DNA of 64,000 bases from Selenomonadales bacterium (lineage in GTDB: Bacteria > Bacillota > Negativicutes > Selenomonadales > Selenomonadaceae). The notes under the pieces were generated by a model. The model had not been told where the DNA came from. It saw only the letters and a list, made by a program, of their open reading frames with translations, and made no database searches. Numbering within the stretch: position 1 is the first letter of the stretch; each line of letters begins with the position of its first letter. The stretch spans positions 124,001 through 188,000 of the forward strand of contig CAAGHH010000021.1 in assembly GCA_900769615.1 (NCBI GenBank). The letters run 5' to 3'. Position numbers and translations under genes: made by a program. Shown here piece by piece: positions 26,118-35,491 of the stretch.

Positions 26118-26564
26118 TTACCCCTGCAACATGCTGCGAACAATGGTATTAACCATTTTACCATCAGCCCGGCCTTTGACTTTTGGCATCAAAACACCCA
26201 TAACTTTGCCCATATCTTTAGGCGTTGCTGCCTTAGTTGCAGCGACTGCTTCCTCAACGAGTGCCTTTACCTCAGCTTCTGAGAGCTGCTGTGGCAGATA
26301 CGGCATCAAAACTTCGATCTCAGCTTGCGTCTTAGCTACTAAATCATCACGACCGCCCTTGCTAAATTCGTCAATGGAATCTTTGCGCATTTTGACTTCT
26401 TTACTGATAACGGCGATTACATCATCATCATTAAGTTCTTTCTTACCATCAATTTCCTGTTGACGGATAGCACCTCGAACCATACGAATAACTGCTAAAC
26501 GATCCTTGTCATGAGCCTTCATGGCTTCCTTCATATCACTCGTCAATTGTTCTTTCAGTGACAT
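26118..26564 (-). CDS. yqeY: GatB/YqeY-domain protein
   Basis: 148 residues, full length for YqeY. An N-terminal helical half (MSLKEQLTSDMKEAMKAHDKDRLAVIRM) leads to a C-terminal tRNA-tail-like domain (MPYLPQQLSEAEVKALVEEAV). ATG at 26564 has AAAGGAAG ahead, so 11 upstream in-frame codons are leader. It sits downstream of rpsU, a common order, and a weak hairpin separates the two. Its molecular role is not settled; it resembles the tRNA-binding tail of GatB. Confidence 0.9.
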   Translation of the reverse strand: MSLKEQLTSDMKEAMKAHDKDRLAVIRMVRGAIRQQEIDGKKELNDDDVIAVISKEVKMRKDSIDEFSKGGRDDLVAKTQAEIEVLMPYLPQQLSEAEVKALVEEAVAATKAATPKDMGKVMGVLMPKVKGRADGKMVNTIVRSMLQG

Positions 26565-26588
26565 AAAAATTACTTCCTTTCGTATGAC

Positions 26589-26624
26589 AAAAGGCATCTG
26601 AGAATCTTGCGACTCGCAGATGCC
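26589..26624 (-). terminator. Weak hairpin between rpsU and yqeY
   Basis: GGCATCTG pairs with CAGATGCC over a 16-base loop, followed by TTTTGTC on the minus strand. It may attenuate transcription so that rpsU is expressed above yqeY. Confidence 0.55.
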
Positions 26625-26643
26625 TGACGCTAATCAATAGCTA

Positions 26644-26826
26644 TTAACCTCTGAACTTGCGTTTACGAGCTGCCTCAGATTTTTTCTTGCGGCGAACGCT
26701 CGGTTTTTCGTAATGTTCACGTTTTCTAACTTCAGCTAAAGTACCAGCTTTCTGGGACATACGCTTGAAGCGACGGAGAGCACTATCGATCGATTCGTTT
26801 TTTCCAACTTTAATTTCGTTTGCCAT
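26644..26826 (-). CDS. rpsU: 30S ribosomal protein S21
   Basis: 60 residues, very basic, with the S21 core RRFKRMSQKAGTLAEVRKRE and a lysine/arginine tail ending KKSEAARKRKFRG. It binds the small subunit near the mRNA exit region. ATG follows GGAGGGGGGG, and a strong promoter lies 61 bases upstream. Confidence 0.97.
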   Translation of the reverse strand: MANEIKVGKNESIDSALRRFKRMSQKAGTLAEVRKREHYEKPSVRRKKKSEAARKRKFRG

Positions 26827-26886
26827 CTATTTTTCCCCCCCTCCAATTAACTTGGGAGTATTTGTGCTTCATAACTACACCACACA

Positions 26887-26916
26887 ATTATACATCAGCG
26901 GGATATGGCATGTCAA
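26887..26916 (-). promoter_or_regulatory. Promoter of rpsU-yqeY
   Basis: Minus strand TTGACA (26916-26911), 18-base spacer, TATAAT (26892-26887): both hexamers are consensus. Initiation near 26880 would leave a leader of about 55 bases. Confidence 0.9.
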
Positions 26917-26944
26917 CACTTATCTACCTTGCCTTACTGACAAC

Positions 26945-27292
26945 TCAGCCCGGAGGCCACTGCATCGAACGACCGCCCAAGAGGTGGAAATGCAGATGCT
27001 TAACACTTTGTCCGCCTTCCTCACCAGTATTAGTTACTACTCGGAAGCCTTTCTCAGCTACTCCCAATTCCTTAGCTAACTTAGGAATTACTTCCTGCAT
27101 GATATGTGCTGTCAAATCCCTGTCATCAGCGGTCAATTCGAGTACGCTTGCAATATGCTTTTTAGGAATAACCAGCACATGCACCGGTGCCTGCGGCTCT
27201 AAATCTTTAAAAGCCACTACCTGTTCATCCTCATAAACCAGCTGCGACGGTATTTCTTTATGCGCGATTTTGCAAAAAATACAATCTGCCAT
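26945..27292 (-). CDS. HIT-family nucleotide hydrolase
   Basis: 115 residues. The histidine triad is HLHFHLLGG near the C-terminus; CIFCKI near the N-terminus is a zinc pair common in this family. These enzymes cleave AMP-containing phosphoramidates. Start taken as ATG at 27292 (MADCIF) with AGGAGG 8 bases upstream; another ATG 3 bases earlier is also possible. It has the expected length and all catalytic histidines. Confidence 0.93.
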   Translation of the reverse strand: MADCIFCKIAHKEIPSQLVYEDEQVVAFKDLEPQAPVHVLVIPKKHIASVLELTADDRDLTAHIMQEVIPKLAKELGVAEKGFRVVTNTGEEGGQSVKHLHFHLLGGRSMQWPPG

Positions 27293-27386
27293 CATTAACA
27301 CCTCCTTTACCAATGCAAATTAACTATTACCGCTATCACGGATATAATTCGTGATAATAATAAAAAAACCTTCTTTTTAGTCAAAT

Positions 27387-28697
27387 TTATTTGACCATTG
27401 CAACAACCTGTCCGTATAAACCATCTTTATAGAGTTTTTCTAGTTTTACAGTATAAAGCTCACCAGGTACTACCGGACTTTTAGTATATACCCGTATATA
27501 ATTATCCGTCAGCCCATCAGTAAGTCCTGCCTGCGCAGTTTCAAACAACACCCGCAGCTCTTTGCCTAGAAACTTTCTATGAAATTCCATTGTCTTGGCC
27601 GCAGCCAGATTTTGCATACGCTGAGCCCGTTCCTTTTTTATATTTTCCGGTATCTGATCTTTCCTGGCTGCCGCTGGCGTACCACTGCGCTTCGAATATG
27701 GAAATACATGCATCCGAGAAAAATTCATTTTAGAAACAAAGTCCAGCCCTTGCTTAAAATCTTCTTCCGTTTCTCCCGGGAACCCGACTATGATATCAGT
27801 TGATACAGCAATGCCTGGGACCTCACTTTCAACCCGTGCTATTAGTTTAGCAAATTCTGCCGTATCATATTGGCGGTTCATGGCCTTTAAAACAGCATCA
27901 GAACCTGCCTGCAACGGCAAATGAAGATGCGCGCAAAAACGTTCATCATTGCGAATCAACGTAAATAATTCCGGCGAAAGCTCGATTGACTCTAACGAAC
28001 CTAACCGCAAGCGCTTAAGCCCCTTAACTTTTAAAACCTCACGACAAGCATCAGCTAAAGTAACATCAGCTGCTAAATCGCGGCCATAAGCGCCTAAATG
28101 AATTCCGGTCAAAACAATTTCTTTAAAACCGGCTGCTACTAATTTTTCGGCTTCAGCATGAATATTAGCTAAATGCCTTGATTTTACTGGACCCCTAGCA
28201 TACGGAATAATACAATACGAGCAGAAATTTTGACAGCCATCTTCTATTTTTAGAAACGCCCTGGTCCGCTGAGGCATATCGTAAAGCGGAATATCTTCAA
28301 AATCATGCGCTTCCATAATATTGCCAACTTCATCTAAAATACCATCTTCTCTAGCTGCCTGTTCCACGTATTCCACAATATGATGCCGTTCTTTTGTTCC
28401 CAGCACCACCCGTACACCTTTGATAGCCTTAATTTCTTCTGGATGTACCTGTGAATAACAACCGCAAACAGCTATAATGGCTTTGTCATTTTGCCGATTA
28501 GCTCGTCTTATCACCTGCCTGGATTTTCTATCCCCTAAGCTAGTAACCGAACAGGTATTTATGACATAAAAATCTGCTTTTTCCGTAAAAGGTACTATTT
28601 CATAGCCTTTCTGCTTAAAAAGACCTTCCATCGTTTCAGTCTCAAATTGATTGACCTTACAGCCTAAGGTCGTAAGTGCCACCTTTGGCAAATTCAT
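27387..28697 (-). CDS. mtaB: tRNA t6A37 methylthiotransferase MtaB
   Basis: 436 residues. N-terminal cluster cysteines: LGCKVNQFETE, NTCSVTSLGDRKSRQ and AVCGCYSQ. The radical SAM cluster is CQNFCSYCIIPYARG near residue 150, and a TRAM-like tail ends the protein. It converts t6A37 of ANN-decoding tRNAs to ms2t6A. It lies 14 bases after rsmE, the usual Firmicute order. Confidence 0.95.
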   Translation of the reverse strand: MNLPKVALTTLGCKVNQFETETMEGLFKQKGYEIVPFTEKADFYVINTCSVTSLGDRKSRQVIRRANRQNDKAIIAVCGCYSQVHPEEIKAIKGVRVVLGTKERHHIVEYVEQAAREDGILDEVGNIMEAHDFEDIPLYDMPQRTRAFLKIEDGCQNFCSYCIIPYARGPVKSRHLANIHAEAEKLVAAGFKEIVLTGIHLGAYGRDLAADVTLADACREVLKVKGLKRLRLGSLESIELSPELFTLIRNDERFCAHLHLPLQAGSDAVLKAMNRQYDTAEFAKLIARVESEVPGIAVSTDIIVGFPGETEEDFKQGLDFVSKMNFSRMHVFPYSKRSGTPAAARKDQIPENIKKERAQRMQNLAAAKTMEFHRKFLGKELRVLFETAQAGLTDGLTDNYIRVYTKSPVVPGELYTVKLEKLYKDGLYGQVVAMVK

Positions 28698-28711
28698 TCT
28701 TCCTCTCTATT

Positions 28712-29449
28712 CTAGGCGCCCAAATCACCATTTTCATACTGTGTTACCGCTATCGCTGTCAAGGCCGCTGTTTCCGCTCGTAAAATACGCGGACCCAGCG
28801 TTACGCTTTTACCACCAGCTTCCTCTATCAGCTTAGCCTCATCCAAGGAGAACCCTCCCTCAGGACCTACTAATAACACAATTTGCTTAGCCTTGAGTGA
28901 ACGCAAATATTCTTTGGCGCTTTGTTCATTTTCATTTTCATAAAAAAATACTAAACTGCTGTCAGTTGCTTGCATGTCAGCTATAAACTGCCCTAACGTT
29001 ACAATCGGCCTAACCTTTAATAATGCTGTCCGGCCACATTGTTTAGCTGCTTCATCGGCTATTTTTTGCCAGCGATCTTTTCTAGCCGCACCTTTTTTAG
29101 CATCATAACGAGCTACACAGTTTTGCGAACTTATCGGAATAACGCCAACAGCGCCTAATTCAACCGCTTTTTGCACTACCATGTCCATTTTATCCGCCTT
29201 TAACAGACATTGAGCAAGCATAATCTTTAGCGGTGATTCCGTATCAGCTGCCAAATGCTCTTTTAATTGAAGGGTCACGGCACTATCAGAAAAAGCAACC
29301 ATCTCCATAGCTGCTACCTGACCATTATCATCAACAACCGTTACCAGCTGCCCAGCTTTAGCTCGCATGACATGCATTAGATGATGCGCATCACTGCCGG
29401 TAATTTTTATCGTATCTGCCAGCAGTCCTTTGTAAAAAAGTCGTCTCAT
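28712..29449 (-). CDS. rsmE: 16S rRNA m3U1498 methyltransferase
   Basis: 245 residues, full length. The C-terminal SPOUT knot is seen in LLVGPEGGFSLDEAKLIEEAG and LGPRILRAETAALTAI. The N-terminal PUA-like part starts MRRLFYK with DAHHLMHVMRAKAG. Its ATG overlaps the stop of prmA in ATGA, so the two are translationally coupled. Confidence 0.95.
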   Translation of the reverse strand: MRRLFYKGLLADTIKITGSDAHHLMHVMRAKAGQLVTVVDDNGQVAAMEMVAFSDSAVTLQLKEHLAADTESPLKIMLAQCLLKADKMDMVVQKAVELGAVGVIPISSQNCVARYDAKKGAARKDRWQKIADEAAKQCGRTALLKVRPIVTLGQFIADMQATDSSLVFFYENENEQSAKEYLRSLKAKQIVLLVGPEGGFSLDEAKLIEEAGGKSVTLGPRILRAETAALTAIAVTQYENGDLGA

Positions 29450-30399
29450 AATATCAACAGTTCTCCGCGATTTATCACCATAGCTGCCCAGCCTTTTTCT
29501 ACAGTTACGTCTCTTACACTAAAACCATGCAGCTGACAAGCTTCCGTTACATCGTTTAACCGCTCAGTTATTATACCTGATACCAAAAGCTTTCCCCCTG
29601 GTGCCAAGTATTCATCTAATTCATCAAACAGCTCGATGATAATATCAGCTACTATATTAGCTACAATTAAATCAGCTTTACCAGTAAATGATTTTAAAAT
29701 ATCACTTACCCCTGTCTTAACGACATCATCTACCTGATTTTGCTTAATATTTTCTGCTGCCACCTGAACGGCCATCTTGTCATAATCCATAGCCGTAACA
29801 TCTCTAGCTCCTAATTTAGCAGCTACTATAGCCAGCACGCCTGAACCAGTACCTACATCAAATACCCGCATATCACGCTTTACCAGTTCCTCTAAGCTGC
29901 GGATGCACATAGCCGTAGTCGGATGCGTCCCCGTGCCAAAAGCAGCGCCTGGATCAAGCTCCACAACGATATCATCCGGCTGGGCTAGATAATCTTCCCA
30001 AGTTGGCTTGATAACAATGCGCTTACCGACCTTATCCGTATGAAAATACTGCTTCCAGTTATCCGCCCAATCCTCATCCTGCACTAATTGCCATGAAATA
30101 AGACAGTCGCCTTTTTCGATTTCCGGAGCTTGCTGTTTAAAATTTTCAACCGAATCAGCAAAACGCGCCAACCTGCCATCGAGTTCATCATCAGCTGGCA
30201 AATAAGCCTTAACCGTGACTGTATCGGTATCATCTGTTCTGGCAATATCTGAAAAATCCCACATACCAGCATCAATATAATTATTTACTAATTCCGGATC
30301 TTCAATAACCACTCCTGAGGCTCCAACATCTTGAAACAATTCTGCAATAACATCAGTTGCTTCATGTGTGGTCTTTATACTGACTTCAGCCCACTTCAA
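29446..30399 (-). CDS. prmA: Ribosomal protein L11 methyltransferase
   Basis: 317 residues. SAM-binding motifs: DPGAAFGTGTHPTT and VFDVGTGSGVLAIVAA; the catalytic NIVADI segment follows. It trimethylates L11 after synthesis. The position between dnaJ and rsmE is the standard Firmicute arrangement. Upstream lies the dnaJ terminator, so it may have its own promoter in the 70-base gap or receive read-through. Confidence 0.95.
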   Translation of the reverse strand: MKWAEVSIKTTHEATDVIAELFQDVGASGVVIEDPELVNNYIDAGMWDFSDIARTDDTDTVTVKAYLPADDELDGRLARFADSVENFKQQAPEIEKGDCLISWQLVQDEDWADNWKQYFHTDKVGKRIVIKPTWEDYLAQPDDIVVELDPGAAFGTGTHPTTAMCIRSLEELVKRDMRVFDVGTGSGVLAIVAAKLGARDVTAMDYDKMAVQVAAENIKQNQVDDVVKTGVSDILKSFTGKADLIVANIVADIIIELFDELDEYLAPGGKLLVSGIITERLNDVTEACQLHGFSVRDVTVEKGWAAMVINRGELLIL

Positions 30400-30465
30400 A
30401 CAACATCACTCCTTTGCCCTTAATAAATGTTACAACTAATTAATTAATTATACTTTTTCACAATA

Positions 30466-30512
30466 AAAAACACAAGTGAGGGACACGACTGTCAGCCTCA
30501 CTTGCCTTTTTT
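30466..30512 (-). terminator. Terminator after dnaJ
   Basis: CAAGTGAGG pairs with CCTCACTTG around a 14-base loop; the stem continues into A/T runs (AAAAAAGG before, TTTTTT after on the minus strand). It overlaps the dnaJ stop codon. Confidence 0.85.
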
Positions 30513-31677
30513 AAGCCTTTTTAAAAAGATTTTTTAAAATATCGCCAAAGCTCTTCTGTTCAGGATTAACTTTATCACCACTGATTTCACCAAATTCCTG
30601 TAACAGTTCTTTTTGCCGCTGATTTAAATTTTGTGGCGTAAGAACTTTTATAACTACATGTTCATCACCACGACTGCTATCTCTTAAATGCGGCACGCCT
30701 TTGCCTCGCAAACGCAAAATCTTGCCTGACTGGATACCAGCTGGAATCTTAACATCCACTGGACCATCAAGCGTTGGCACCTGTACTTTGGCACCAAGTG
30801 ATGCTTGAACAAAGGTAACCGGTACTTCAACTATAACATCATAGCCATCACGCTTAAATACCTTATGCTCCTTAATAAAAATATAAACATAAAGATCACC
30901 ATTAGGTCCGCCTAGCTTGCCAGCTTCGCCACCGCCGCTGACACGAACACGAGCGCCCTGATCAACGCCTTTTGGTATTTTAACTTCAATTTTGCGTTTA
31001 ACTTTTTTATGTCCCGTACCATGACAATCACTGCAAGGATTCTTAACTATCTTGCCCGTTCCATGGCAACGGTTACAGGTGGTCTGATTTACCATACGGC
31101 CAAAGGGAGTATTTTGCACTGTCTGGCGTGTACCACTGCCATGACAATCAGGGCAGGTTTCTGGCTGAGTACCAGGAGCCGCACCTGTGCCGTGGCAGGT
31201 AGTGCAATTTTCGGTTCTCGGAATGTTAAGTTCCACTTCTTTACCAAAAGCAGCTTCTTCAAAACTTATTTCCAAGTCATAGCGCAAATCATTGCCTCGC
31301 TCTGGTCCAGCTTGACGGGAACGGCGTCCGCCACCGCCAAAGAACATATCAAATATGTCACCAAAGCCTTCACCGCCGCCGCCAAAACCGCCAAAGCCGC
31401 CTTGACCAAAGCCACCAAAGCCGCCAGCGCCGCTACCCATACCGCCATCAAAAGCAGCATGACCGAATTGGTCATATTGTGCTTTTTTCTGCGGATCCTT
31501 TAGCACATCATAAGCTTCATTGACTTCTTTAAATTTTTCCTCAGCTGCTTTGGGATTGTCACGGTTCAAATCGGGATGATATTTGCGGGCCATCTTTTTA
31601 TAGGCCTTTTTTATATCGGCAGCTGAGGCATTTTTATCAACGCCCAGCACCTCATAATAATCTCGTTTCTCGCTCAC
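30511..31677 (-). CDS. dnaJ: Chaperone protein DnaJ
   Basis: 388 residues. J-domain with KYHPDLN (HPD) near residue 33, a Gly/Phe-rich region about 75-115, then four zinc-binding repeats (CTTCHGTG, CPDCHGSG, CNRCHGTG, CSDCHGTG) and the C-terminal substrate domains. It stimulates DnaK ATPase. The start is GTG at 31677 with AAGGATGG about 8 bases ahead. It is the fourth gene of the hrcA-grpE-dnaK-dnaJ unit; a 13-bp hairpin lies just upstream. Confidence 0.97.
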   Translation of the reverse strand: MSEKRDYYEVLGVDKNASAADIKKAYKKMARKYHPDLNRDNPKAAEEKFKEVNEAYDVLKDPQKKAQYDQFGHAAFDGGMGSGAGGFGGFGQGGFGGFGGGGEGFGDIFDMFFGGGGRRSRQAGPERGNDLRYDLEISFEEAAFGKEVELNIPRTENCTTCHGTGAAPGTQPETCPDCHGSGTRQTVQNTPFGRMVNQTTCNRCHGTGKIVKNPCSDCHGTGHKKVKRKIEVKIPKGVDQGARVRVSGGGEAGKLGGPNGDLYVYIFIKEHKVFKRDGYDVIVEVPVTFVQASLGAKVQVPTLDGPVDVKIPAGIQSGKILRLRGKGVPHLRDSSRGDEHVVIKVLTPQNLNQRQKELLQEFGEISGDKVNPEQKSFGDILKNLFKKA

Positions 31678-31700
31678 GTTGCACCATCCTTAATAATACA

Positions 31701-31730
31701 ACTGTTGGGAGCCTGACGGCTCCCAACAGT
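31701..31730 (-). promoter_or_regulatory. Strong 13-bp hairpin between dnaK and dnaJ
   Basis: ACTGTTGGGAGCC (31701-31713) and GGCTCCCAACAGT (31718-31730) are exact complements with a 4-base loop. No T-run follows on the dnaJ side, so it is not a normal terminator. It may set an RNA processing site or a partial block that lowers dnaJ relative to dnaK. Confidence 0.7.
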
Positions 31731-31751
31731 CAATCCATCCAAGCTTTGCAA

Positions 31752-33602
31752 TTATTTTTTGTCGTCTTTAACTTCCGTATACTCAGCATCGACAACATCA
31801 TCGTCATCTTTTTTAGCTTGTTCAGCACCGCCCTGGGCATTTGCCTCAGCGCCAGCACCAGCAGCCTGAGCCTGCTGATAAGCAGCTGCACTCATCTCAT
31901 AAAGCGGTTTTTGTGCTTCTTCCATAGCTTTTTTAATGGTTTCAGTATCATTGCTCTTGAGAGCTTCTTTTACTTTGTCAACGCCTTCCTGAACTTTGGC
32001 AATCTGCGCTTTATCAGCCTTATCGCCAAGATCCTTGATGGTCTTTTCAGCCTGATATACAAAGCTATCTGCCTGATTCTTGACATCAATAGCTTCCTTC
32101 TGCTTTTTATCCTCAGCTGCATGAGCTTCAGCTTCCTTAACCATGCGGTCAATGTCTTCTTTGCTCATACCGCTATCTGACTGAATTGTAATCTTCTGCT
32201 CTTTGCCCGTACCAAGATCTTTCGCTGATACATGCACGATACCATTAGCATCAATATCAAACGAAACTTCGATCTTAGGAACTCCACGCGGAGCTGGCGG
32301 AATATCGGAAAGTTCAAAACGGCCAAGCGTCTTATTGCCAGCAGCCATTTCCCGTTCACCTTGCAGAACGTGAATATCAACGGAAGGCTGATTATCAGCA
32401 GCAGTTGAGAATACCTGGCTCTTATGCGTCGGAATAGTCGTATTGCGCTCAATAATCTTCGTGCAAACACCGCCAAGAGTTTCAATACCCAGCGACAGCG
32501 GCGTAACATCAAGCAGCAGTACATCTTTTACTTCGCCGACCAAAACACCACCCTGAATAGCTGCACCAACAGATACACACTCATCTGGGTTTACACCTTT
32601 TGATGGTTCTTTGCTGAGGAATTTGCGAATTGCTTCCTGAACAGCCGGAATACGCGATGAACCACCAACTAAAATAATCTTGTTAATGTCACTAGCTGAA
32701 AGATCAGCATCGGCCATAGCTTTGCGGGTTGGTTCCATCGTGCGCTCAACCAAATCAGCCGTCAATTCATCAAATTTAGCCCGTGATAACGTCAAATCAA
32801 GATGTTTTGGTCCAGTTGCATCAGCCGTGATAAATGGCAGATTGATATTAGTCTGTGACATGCTGGAAAGCTCAATTTTAGCTTTTTCAGCAGCTTCCTT
32901 CAGACGCTGAGCTGCCATCTTATCCTGAGACAGGTCAATATTATTTTCCTTCTTGAACTCAGCGACAAGCCAATCCATAACTTTCTGGTCAAAATCATCA
33001 CCGCCAAGATGAGTATCACCATTGGTAGCTAAAACTTCAAACGTACCACCTGAAAGTTCCAGAATCGAAACATCAAACGTACCACCGCCAAGGTCAAATA
33101 CGAGTACTGTTTCATCATCATCCTTATCAAGACCATAAGCAAGAGCTGCTGCCGTCGGCTCGTTGATTATACGCAGAACATCCAAGCCAGCAATCTTACC
33201 AGCATCTTTAGTTGCCTGACGCTGACTGTCGTTGAAATAAGCTGGAACCGTAATAACAGCCTGGCTTACCGTCTCACCAAGATAAGCTTCCGCGTCTGAT
33301 TTCAGCTTCTGCAATACCATAGCGGAAATTTCCTGTGGTGTATACTGTTTGTCGTCAATAGTTACCTTATAGTTTGGATCACCCATGTGACGCTTAATCG
33401 ATGCAATCGTGCGATCCGGATTAGATACAGCCTGACGTTTTGCCAGCTGACCAACGAGGCGCTGACCATCTTTCGTAAAGCCAACAACCGATGGCGTAAT
33501 ACGGCTGCCTTCCGGGTTAGTTATAACTGTCGGCTCGCCGCCTTCCATAACCGATACAACGGAGTTCGTAGTACCTAAGTCAATACCAATTACCTTAGAC
33601 AT
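31752..33602 (-). CDS. dnaK: Chaperone protein DnaK (Hsp70)
   Basis: 616 residues, full length. N-terminal ATPase with IGIDLGTTNSVV and VFDLGGGTFDVSIL; substrate domain from about 370; a Gln/Ala-rich tail ending VVDAEYTEVKDDKK as in bacterial DnaK. AGGAGG-type site before ATG. It follows grpE by 59 bases in the CIRCE-controlled unit. Confidence 0.98.
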   Translation of the reverse strand: MSKVIGIDLGTTNSVVSVMEGGEPTVITNPEGSRITPSVVGFTKDGQRLVGQLAKRQAVSNPDRTIASIKRHMGDPNYKVTIDDKQYTPQEISAMVLQKLKSDAEAYLGETVSQAVITVPAYFNDSQRQATKDAGKIAGLDVLRIINEPTAAALAYGLDKDDDETVLVFDLGGGTFDVSILELSGGTFEVLATNGDTHLGGDDFDQKVMDWLVAEFKKENNIDLSQDKMAAQRLKEAAEKAKIELSSMSQTNINLPFITADATGPKHLDLTLSRAKFDELTADLVERTMEPTRKAMADADLSASDINKIILVGGSSRIPAVQEAIRKFLSKEPSKGVNPDECVSVGAAIQGGVLVGEVKDVLLLDVTPLSLGIETLGGVCTKIIERNTTIPTHKSQVFSTAADNQPSVDIHVLQGEREMAAGNKTLGRFELSDIPPAPRGVPKIEVSFDIDANGIVHVSAKDLGTGKEQKITIQSDSGMSKEDIDRMVKEAEAHAAEDKKQKEAIDVKNQADSFVYQAEKTIKDLGDKADKAQIAKVQEGVDKVKEALKSNDTETIKKAMEEAQKPLYEMSAAAYQQAQAAGAGAEANAQGGAEQAKKDDDDVVDAEYTEVKDDKK

Positions 33603-33661
33603 TTTTAAATCCTCCTAAGAAAATTCTTTCTCAACTATATAGTAAAAAAATTTATAACCTG

Positions 33662-34300
33662 TTAATTAGCTACAACCTGTACCATGCTAGGTCTAATTAC
33701 CCGGCCTTTAACCATGTAGCCCTTTTGCAGCTCCTGAGCAATATCATCATCTTCAAGTTCATCATTTTGTACTCGCATAACAGCCTGATGAAAATTTGGA
33801 TCGAATTTTTTGCCCTCAGTTTCAATATGTTCAAGACCATTTTTCTTGAGCACTTCCTGAAACTGCGTAAATATCATCTCGACACCCTTTTGGAATGTTT
33901 CCATGTCCGTCGTCTCAGCCGCCATAGCCCGCTCAAAATTATCTAAGAGCGGCAGCATATCCTTCATGACGCCTTGCGTAACCACTGCCGCCAGCTCGTC
34001 CTTTTCCTTGCTGGTACGGCGGCGGAAATTTTCAAAATCAGCTTGCAGCCGCAGTGCCTTATCTGATTTTTCCTTAACTTCTGCCGTAAGCTTTTCCAGC
34101 TCGGCTTGCAAGTCAACTTCGTTTTCGGCTGTGTCTGCGTTTTTTGAAGCTTCATCATTTGCCTCTTCCTGATTTTCTGATGACGCCTCAGTGGCGGTTT
34201 CATCAGTATTTACAGCTTCAGCTTCATTGATCTCTTGCTGCATCTCGTCTAACTTTTGCTCATCTTTCTTTTTCAATTCATCTTTCATGAATGATGGCAA
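33662..34300 (-). CDS. grpE: Nucleotide exchange factor GrpE
   Basis: 212 residues. An acidic, low-complexity first third (about 70 residues), a long coiled coil (LEKLTAEVKEKSDKALRLQADFEN), then the beta-wing (KKFDPNFHQAVMRV ... GYMVKGRVIRPSMVQV). It releases ADP from DnaK. TTG at 34300 is taken as the start: GAGGTG lies exactly 6 bases ahead, whereas the first ATG is 18 bases from it. The TTG choice is an inference. Confidence 0.92.
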   Translation of the reverse strand: MPSFMKDELKKKDEQKLDEMQQEINEAEAVNTDETATEASSENQEEANDEASKNADTAENEVDLQAELEKLTAEVKEKSDKALRLQADFENFRRRTSKEKDELAAVVTQGVMKDMLPLLDNFERAMAAETTDMETFQKGVEMIFTQFQEVLKKNGLEHIETEGKKFDPNFHQAVMRVQNDELEDDDIAQELQKGYMVKGRVIRPSMVQVVAN

Positions 34301-34342
34301 TTTCTTCACCTCTTTCAAAGGATATATACGCTCACTAACTAT

Positions 34343-35377
34343 CTACCAGTGAAAGCGCTTGATTACATTAGTAAGATTAGAATTCATATACTCTAACAAG
34401 CTCATGGCCTTGGCATATTCCATTCGGGTCGGGCCCAGCACTGCTATAGTTCCTAAAAGTTCACCATCAAGATGATAAGTTGCCGTTATGATACTGCTGT
34501 CAAGGAAATGACTATCTTTATTTTCCTGACCAATAGTAACCTCGAGTCCATCGCCCATGTGAGCATGAAGAACATCTTTTATAAGCTCCTCTTTTTCCAG
34601 CATAAGCAAAGTATTTTTTACCTTCTCTACATCATGAAACTCCGGCTGCTCAAAAAGCTTAGTCGTTCCTCCTAGATAAAGCCTTTCCCGCTTGCTCGAA
34701 TCAAGGGCTCGCCTGATAATCTCCAAAGCCGACTCATATAAAGACTCATCTTGAATCTCATCGCGAATCTCCGCTAATGACTGATTTTCAATAGTATGCA
34801 AAGTATGACCAGCCAAATTCTTATTGATAACTCCAGCTAAACGCTTAAAGTCACTGAACTCGGCTCCATCTGGCATAGCTAAAATTTTATTTTCAATAAA
34901 ACCAGCATCCGTCATCAGCACAGTTATAACCCGCCGGTCATCTAACGGCAAAAATTGTAAACAGCGAAACTGAGCTTGCGTCAGCTGAGGCGCTAATACC
35001 AGCGATACATTGCGCGTCATCTCCGAAATAATCTGAGCTGTCTCTTTAAACACCTCATCGAGGCGCTTTACCCTCAGCTTGTACCACTTATCAATCAGAG
35101 CCTTTTCTTCATCACTGACTGGCTTCGGCGGTATAAGCCCATTCACATAGAATCGATATCCCTTAGATGACGGCACCCGCCCTGACGATGTGTGCAGATG
35201 CTCTAAGTACCCCAACATCTCCAAATCAGCCATTTCATTGCGAATTGTCGCCGGACTTACGCCCAAATCATATTTGCGCGCCAAAGTCCTTGAGCCAACT
35301 GGTTCCGCCGATTCTATATAATCATCAACAACCGCCTTCAGCACCCGCTGCTTGCGATCATCAAGTTCCCCTGGCAA
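34343..35377 (-). CDS. hrcA: Heat-shock repressor HrcA
   Basis: 344 residues, full length. Winged helix with VGSRTLARKYDLGVSPATIRNEMADLE and the wing HTSSGRVPSSKGYRFYV; the inserted dimerisation part follows. HrcA binds CIRCE with GroEL help, and a perfect CIRCE is 43 bases upstream at 35420-35446. The start is TTG at 35377 with AAGGTG 6 bases ahead; no ATG is well placed. Confidence 0.95.
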   Translation of the reverse strand: MPGELDDRKQRVLKAVVDDYIESAEPVGSRTLARKYDLGVSPATIRNEMADLEMLGYLEHLHTSSGRVPSSKGYRFYVNGLIPPKPVSDEEKALIDKWYKLRVKRLDEVFKETAQIISEMTRNVSLVLAPQLTQAQFRCLQFLPLDDRRVITVLMTDAGFIENKILAMPDGAEFSDFKRLAGVINKNLAGHTLHTIENQSLAEIRDEIQDESLYESALEIIRRALDSSKRERLYLGGTTKLFEQPEFHDVEKVKNTLLMLEKEELIKDVLHAHMGDGLEVTIGQENKDSHFLDSSIITATYHLDGELLGTIAVLGPTRMEYAKAMSLLEYMNSNLTNVIKRFHW

Positions 35378-35419
35378 ACTGCACACCTTCTCGCTATTTA
35401 TTTTCTAGATTGCTTTCTG

Positions 35420-35446
35420 TTAGCACTCTTTGTTATTGAGTGCTAA
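35420..35446 (-). promoter_or_regulatory. CIRCE operator
   Basis: TTAGCACTC, nine bases, GAGTGCTAA: a perfect match to the CIRCE inverted repeat that binds HrcA. It lies downstream of the -10 element, in the 5' untranslated part of the hrcA-grpE-dnaK-dnaJ message. Confidence 0.98.
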
Positions 35447-35462
35447 CTTTTAATCTATTAAG

Positions 35463-35491
35463 ATAATACCGCGAATAAAACAAAAAGTCAA
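35463..35491 (-). promoter_or_regulatory. Promoter of the hrcA-grpE-dnaK-dnaJ unit
   Basis: Minus strand TTGACT (35491-35486), 17-base spacer, TATTAT (35468-35463), then CIRCE. Two further copies of TTGACTTTT lie upstream at 35497-35505 and 35505-35513; see findings. Confidence 0.85.

Noticed and set aside
31266..31475. Alanine/valine-rich open frames overlapping dnaJ
   Set aside because: They are in other frames of the glycine-rich J-linker and have no start signals; shadows of dnaJ.
31701..31730. dnaK terminator
   Set aside because: No T-run follows the stem, and dnaJ must be transcribed beyond it.
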